A stretch of 64,000 nt of DNA from Myxococcales bacterium (GTDB taxonomy: Bacteria > Myxococcota_A > UBA9160 > UBA4427), in assembly GCA_014240165.1 (NCBI GenBank), contig JAAZXM010000003.1:1-64000 (forward strand). Reading direction: 5' to 3'. Positions 59,987 through 64,000 of this stretch are shown here, piece after piece (positions within the stretch are counted from its first letter, which is position 1; each line of letters opens with the position of its first letter). Under the pieces are notes generated by a model that was not told where the DNA came from, did not search any database, and saw only the letters and a list, made by a program, of their open reading frames with translations. The translations under genes were made by a program, and so were the position numbers.

Positions 59987-62900
59987 ATGACTACTACTGT
60001 TGCTCGCTTAGCCTCCTCAATCGGAATGAATTCCTCGAGAAATATCGTCGCCTTGGTTGGAGCCCTCGCGATGTCCTTGGTCATCGGTCCATTCGCTGCG
60101 CAAGCCGATGGGGATAAGAAGAAATCACGATCACCTTTTCCCCCCGCTGGCGATCCCTCCGCCTATACGGGCCCGTCGATTGCGGATGTGCCCGACGGCC
60201 TGCCCCATGCCAATGAAGGGGCCTTTGAAGGGGCCGGCGTACTCGGCAAAGACGCTTTGACGGAAAAAAATTCAGTATCGGAAGCTGAGCTCATCGAGGA
60301 CCGGAAATTTGACGTTCCGACGGGCATGGCTCCGAGTCCACTATTTGGCGCTGCGCCCTTCAGTCAGCAGATGCTTCGCTTTGAAGAATTTGGAGTGAAA
60401 AAACTTCGATTGAAGAAAAAGCTGAAGAAGAACAAACAGCCGAAGAATTGGGCCCCCTTGCCCGCACCGGCGAACGCACAGGCGATTCCCGATGGCGGCG
60501 CGCTCGATTCATTCCTGCGCCAATCGATCTGGCCCTTGCCCAGTGAATTCGCGAATGAGCAGGACTCGAATCCCTGGCAGGCCCAGATCGAGGCCTGGCT
60601 CGGGCGATCCTTGGATAGTCCCCCGGCTGAAGGTCGACCGCCGGGACAGGGCTGGGCGCATCAGCGCTGGAAAGAGTTCAAGCCCAAGGTCTATTACCAG
60701 ACCGCGACCGCGGGAGCTCGGGTCAACGGCGGGCTGCGCGATCCCTTTCAGGATCATGGCTATGCCAATGGCGAGTTCGCTGCTGATGGCCTCTACTACA
60801 ATACGTTGGGCGAAGAGGGTTTCGACGGGACCACTGCGGGCATTCCGGTTCGATTTCATCCCGCCATGCCGGAGCAGCAGTCGAGCACTGTTTGGACTTT
60901 TGACGGAACGTTCCCGCCCAAATTGCTCAAGGTGCGATACGGCCAGCCTGTGTTGATGCGGCAATACAACGCACTCCCCATCGATGTCGCCGAGAACGCG
61001 GGCTTTGGAATTCACACGCTGACTACCCATGAGCATAATGGCCACAACCCGGCGGAGAGTGATGGCTATACCAATGCTTTCTTCTTTCCCGGTCAGTTCT
61101 ACGACTATCGCTGGCCCATCGCCCTGGCTGGTCACGATTCGATCAACAAAAAAGCAAAGGATTGGCGGGCGGGTCGGCCGGATGGCAAAGGCGGTATCAA
61201 GAGGATTCCTGGCGATTGGCGCGAAACCATGAGCACGCATTGGTACCACGATCACATGCTCGACTATACGGCGCAAAATGTATACAAGGGCAACGCAGCG
61301 ATGATGAACTACTACAGCGCGCTTGATCGCGGCAACGAGGGAATCAATGATGGCGTGAATTTGCGGCTGCCGAGCGGAACAGCCTTGGATTGGGGCAACC
61401 GCGATTACGATGTGAATCTTCTGTTGGCCGAAAAGGCGTGGGATGCGTCCGGGCAACTGGCATTCAATCCCTTCAACCAGAAGGGGTTCATCGGCGACGC
61501 CATGACGGTGAATTGGCTCTATAAGCCCTATTTCGAGGTTCGGGCCCGGCGTTATCGATTCCGGCTTCTGAATGCTTCGGTTTCTCGCTACTTCAAGGTG
61601 GCCTTGGTCAATGAAGTTGGCGCACCCGTGCCCTTCTACATGGTCGCGAACGATGGAAATATCATGGAGCACACGGTGTATTTCGAAAATGGCGAACTGC
61701 CGACACTGGGAATCGCCGAACGCTACGACATCGTGATCGACTTCAGCGAATTCGAGCCCGGTTCCAAGCTCTACCTGGTGAATATGCTGCAACATAAGAA
61801 TGGGCAAGTGACGGATGTGCCCATTCCCCTGGCGGATATCGCCAGTGGCGCCTACGCAGCCGAAGCTCAGGACATCGACTTCGATGGCGTTGCGGACGAG
61901 TGGGTCGATGGTGACCCAGTGGTTGGCCGCTTCCTCGAATTCCAAGTCCAGGAATACGCCGAGGTGGATCAGAGTATGGATCCTGCGCTCTACGTCGCTG
62001 GTGGGGAAAAAATGATTCCCCTGAATCGGCCGACGGAGGAGGAGCTGGCCGGCGCGTTGCATCGAACTTTTGAGTTCGAAAAAGAACAAACCGACGAGAC
62101 TCCTTGGGTCATCGAGACAGATGGCGGCAAGGGGTATACGGCCGACCCTCGAAGACTCGCTGCTGCGCCCGAAAAGAATTCGGGCGGCCTGGAAGTGTGG
62201 CGGCTCGTCAACAGTGGGACCTGGAGTCACCCGATCCATATCCACTTCGAAGAGGGAATCATCCTCAGGCGAAACGGAAAGCCGCCGCCGGAATGGGAGA
62301 AATGGGCGCGAAAGGACGTCTACCGGCTGGGGCCGCAGGAAGACAGCGGCGTCATGGTGGAAATCGCTTTTCGTTTCCGAGAATTTGCCGGGACATATAT
62401 GGAGCATTGTCATAATACCCAGCACGAAGATCACGCGATGCTCTTGCGCTGGGATATCGAGCACCCCGGCCAGGTGGAGTTGATGCCGGTTCCCTTCCCG
62501 TCATGGGATGGCGTGAGCTATGTGGATACCCACGCTCTTCCCACTTTCCGCACGGGTGATGCAGTCGGCGAGTACGGGCCCGAAATGGATCCGGTTTCGC
62601 TCTGGGTCGAGGGCGCGACAATGGGGCAACTCGACGATATCCGCGATATGCCGTTGGGCGATGCGTTGGATGAGCAACCCAATGAGCGTGGAACAATCAC
62701 CTTCCCGCTGACGCTGGGGACGAATGACGATGACGGCGTGCTGACCGACGTGTGGTTTTTCTTGCACGATATCAGTGACGAAGCCCTGGCTGATGAAATG
62801 GGCCTGGCCTGGGGAGGTGCGCTTGTCGGTACTCCGGATGCGGCCACCTCGACTGCGAGTATCGATCCCATCACGGGGCATTGGACCTTCTATGGAGATC

Positions 62901-63826
62901 TGCCCAATCCGGTGCATGCGGGAGATACCAACCCGGTTGGCATTCCTGATATTTTGAATGGCTGCGATCCCGGGAGCACTGATCCGTGCAATGACTACTC
63001 GCCGCTTCGCCGCATGGTGATCGACGGAAAAGAAGTCATCGTGAATGCGATCATGGTCAAGTGGGGCGGCGAACCCTGGGAACAACTCCGCGTAGACCAG
63101 AGCTGTGTCAGTTTCCCCGAAACCCCTTGGAGTGATCCCAAGACCTGCGCCTATGTGGGTGCGGGTTGGGGCGAACTGAATGCTTCGGGCCAGGTTCTGG
63201 AATTGGAGACGGCGGTTCTGAATCCCTACGTGACTTTCAAATTGCATAAATCATGGGCGGGAGAAGCCGATTATTTGCCTTATTACATCGTGCTGGACAC
63301 GTTTGCGAGCAATTACGACGCTGGGCTCGACGAATGGGTCCCGAATCATGGGCCTGCGAAAGCGATGGGCATTCCCTTTGTGCCCAAGCATGAGCATCTG
63401 GGGTCGGCAGGTGCGCCGCTGGTTCAGTTCATACCTCCCGTCTCGCTCTATCCGGGCAAGACTCCCGCCAATCCTCTGGGATACGGGCTGCAGGGCGGTG
63501 GTCCGCTCGGGGGTCAGGTGGGTGTGCCGGCCTATTTCATGCCTGAAGATGACTACAGCCCCATGTGGCATATCGGCTTCGCTCGCTGGCTTGAGCCGGC
63601 AACGGAAGTCGTGAAGGGATTCGAGCGGCTGAAGGAACTGCGTGCCGAAGGCAGGCTCGAGATCGTCGAATTCCCGCCGCCTCCGCAATTTGGGAGTGAC
63701 AATTTCGATTTCGATCACCAGAACTCGGAGGGCAACGCGCGGCATATCGTCAACTGTCCCACGACGATGACCATCGACGCTGCCATCCATGAGGCTCGCC
63801 AGGTCGACCAGCCGCCCCTTCCGTAG
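59987..63826 (+). CDS. very large secreted multicopper oxidase
   Basis: This 1279-residue protein has a signal peptide (cleavage near residue 40). A Lys-rich N-terminal region (about 130-160) precedes the cupredoxin domains. All copper ligand motifs are intact: HEH at 348-350, HDH at 421-423, HPIHIH at 748-753 and HCH-x3-H-x4-M at 807-818. The type 1, 2 and 3 sites should thus be functional. After about residue 830 a 450-residue extension follows that is not part of standard oxidases; its last 110 residues (DDYSPMWHIGFARW, LKELRAEGRLEIVEF, VNCPTT) resemble a domain seen in other exported proteins. Very large multicopper oxidases include manganese oxidases, so metal or phenol oxidation are both possible. 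GGGAG lies about ten bases before ATG 59987. Confidence 0.9.
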   Translation: MTTTVARLASSIGMNSSRNIVALVGALAMSLVIGPFAAQADGDKKKSRSPFPPAGDPSAYTGPSIADVPDGLPHANEGAFEGAGVLGKDALTEKNSVSEAELIEDRKFDVPTGMAPSPLFGAAPFSQQMLRFEEFGVKKLRLKKKLKKNKQPKNWAPLPAPANAQAIPDGGALDSFLRQSIWPLPSEFANEQDSNPWQAQIEAWLGRSLDSPPAEGRPPGQGWAHQRWKEFKPKVYYQTATAGARVNGGLRDPFQDHGYANGEFAADGLYYNTLGEEGFDGTTAGIPVRFHPAMPEQQSSTVWTFDGTFPPKLLKVRYGQPVLMRQYNALPIDVAENAGFGIHTLTTHEHNGHNPAESDGYTNAFFFPGQFYDYRWPIALAGHDSINKKAKDWRAGRPDGKGGIKRIPGDWRETMSTHWYHDHMLDYTAQNVYKGNAAMMNYYSALDRGNEGINDGVNLRLPSGTALDWGNRDYDVNLLLAEKAWDASGQLAFNPFNQKGFIGDAMTVNWLYKPYFEVRARRYRFRLLNASVSRYFKVALVNEVGAPVPFYMVANDGNIMEHTVYFENGELPTLGIAERYDIVIDFSEFEPGSKLYLVNMLQHKNGQVTDVPIPLADIASGAYAAEAQDIDFDGVADEWVDGDPVVGRFLEFQVQEYAEVDQSMDPALYVAGGEKMIPLNRPTEEELAGALHRTFEFEKEQTDETPWVIETDGGKGYTADPRRLAAAPEKNSGGLEVWRLVNSGTWSHPIHIHFEEGIILRRNGKPPPEWEKWARKDVYRLGPQEDSGVMVEIAFRFREFAGTYMEHCHNTQHEDHAMLLRWDIEHPGQVELMPVPFPSWDGVSYVDTHALPTFRTGDAVGEYGPEMDPVSLWVEGATMGQLDDIRDMPLGDALDEQPNERGTITFPLTLGTNDDDGVLTDVWFFLHDISDEALADEMGLAWGGALVGTPDAATSTASIDPITGHWTFYGDLPNPVHAGDTNPVGIPDILNGCDPGSTDPCNDYSPLRRMVIDGKEVIVNAIMVKWGGEPWEQLRVDQSCVSFPETPWSDPKTCAYVGAGWGELNASGQVLELETAVLNPYVTFKLHKSWAGEADYLPYYIVLDTFASNYDAGLDEWVPNHGPAKAMGIPFVPKHEHLGSAGAPLVQFIPPVSLYPGKTPANPLGYGLQGGGPLGGQVGVPAYFMPEDDYSPMWHIGFARWLEPATEVVKGFERLKELRAEGRLEIVEFPPPPQFGSDNFDFDHQNSEGNARHIVNCPTTMTIDAAIHEARQVDQPPLP

Positions 63827-63836
63827 GGGCGGCTGG
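63808..63836 (+). terminator. 12-bp perfect stem-loop at the oxidase stop codon
   Basis: CCAGCCGCCCCT (63808-63819), loop TCCGT, AGGGGCGGCTGG (63825-63836): twelve consecutive base pairs. The TAG stop (63824-63826) falls at the loop edge. No T-run follows, and the next gene begins 47 bases later on the same strand. It may act as an attenuator or 3'-protecting element within an operon instead of a full terminator. Confidence 0.55.
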
Positions 63837-63883
63837 GTCGGCAACGCCCGCATGCCATCTCGGCACTCAAAGAGGAATGACCC

Positions 63884-64000
63884 ATGACTGGTGAAATGAA
63901 AATCCGAGCTTCGTTGTTTTCGAAAAGTCTGGCCGCATGTGGAATCGTGCTCAGTCTCATCCTGGGTGCGATCTCCACCGAGGCCTCGAAATGGGGCGGC
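63884..64000 (+). CDS. secreted protein, N-terminal part only
   Basis: This open frame runs off the window end. ATG 63884 has AGAGGA upstream. The 39 residues (MTGEMKIRASLFSKSLAACG, then IVLSLILGAISTEASKWGG) form a signal peptide with probable cleavage around TEA/S. It probably belongs to the oxidase operon; the mature protein is not visible, so no function is offered. Confidence 0.65.
   Translation, partial: MTGEMKIRASLFSKSLAACGIVLSLILGAISTEASKWGG

Noticed and set aside
60509..62464. A 651-codon open frame on the minus strand
   Set aside because: Antisense to the multicopper oxidase, whose copper motifs prove the coding strand.

Overview
The window is about 64 kb of GC-rich bacterial chromosome, densely packed with genes on both strands. 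There are no rRNA, complete tRNA, phage, insertion-sequence or CRISPR genes. Signs of a Gram-negative host with an elaborate envelope are lipoprotein signal peptides, a PEP-CTERM protein, an IPTL-CTERM-like protein, c-type cytochrome motifs and a large exported multicopper oxidase. The mix (short-chain dehydrogenases, acyl-CoA dehydrogenase, two crotonases, desaturases, Thr-type sulfatase-like enzymes, a eukaryotic-type IleRS) is what I would expect of uncultured deltaproteobacteria-grade lineages such as Myxococcota or Binatota relatives. That placement is inference only. Many starts are GTG or TTG, chosen here from Shine-Dalgarno spacing.

Layout. 1-7.6 kb: a truncated luciferase-like monooxygenase, an SRPBCC protein, sulfoacetaldehyde acetyltransferase (xsc), a DEAD-box helicase, a secreted cupin coupled to a membrane desaturase, and a voltage-gated-type K+ channel. 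7.6-13.6 kb: type-2 IleRS with an altered GIHH signature, a YtcJ-type amidohydrolase lipoprotein and a flavin-binding PNPOx-like protein. 13.7-18.7 kb: a methyltransferase, an amidase, and a convergent methionine pair, metY and metA. MetA carries Glu111, so it should make O-acetylhomoserine, which is the MetY substrate. 18.9-23.4 kb: an oxidative-enzyme neighbourhood with a TauD-like dioxygenase, an FAD monooxygenase, and a cupin plus heme-oxygenase-like diiron enzyme (HDO) pair. 24-28.2 kb: a Thr-type sulfatase-like lipoprotein, a YjbR/MmcQ gene remnant, a NAPE-PLD-like metallohydrolase, a small NTF2-like protein and a DUF4336 protein.

28.3-33.3 kb: a GH4 glycosidase follows two surface lectins. 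One is a PI-PLC-like, C-type-lectin and triple bulb-lectin chimera with an IPTL-CTERM-like tail; the other is an L-type lectin with a PEP-CTERM tail. 33.5-40 kb: two SDRs (one without the catalytic Tyr/Lys), an acyl-CoA dehydrogenase with a relocated base, and a two-gene operon of a GT-C glycosyltransferase and a Thr-type sulfatase-like enzyme. 40-48.2 kb: a sterol-desaturase-family enzyme ending in a 14-bp tandem repeat, a Gdx/SugE-like exporter, a GST-like protein, an acyltransferase-3, a D-aminoacylase-like enzyme, a secreted acidic protein and two divergent crotonases.

48.2-55.3 kb is the most coherent candidate for an undescribed system. Two divergent, translationally coupled operons flank a palindromic TetR-type operator. 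One reads enolase-superfamily enzyme, Nramp-fold transporter lacking the metal-binding motifs, and DUF1080 lipoprotein. The other reads TetR regulator, DHDPS-like lyase and old-yellow-enzyme homologue. Together they look like a regulated uptake and catabolic module for an unknown organic substrate. 55.4-64 kb: a GNAT, a hexapeptide acyltransferase, a beta-propeller/dihaem lipoprotein, a 1279-residue multicopper oxidase and the start of a downstream secreted protein.
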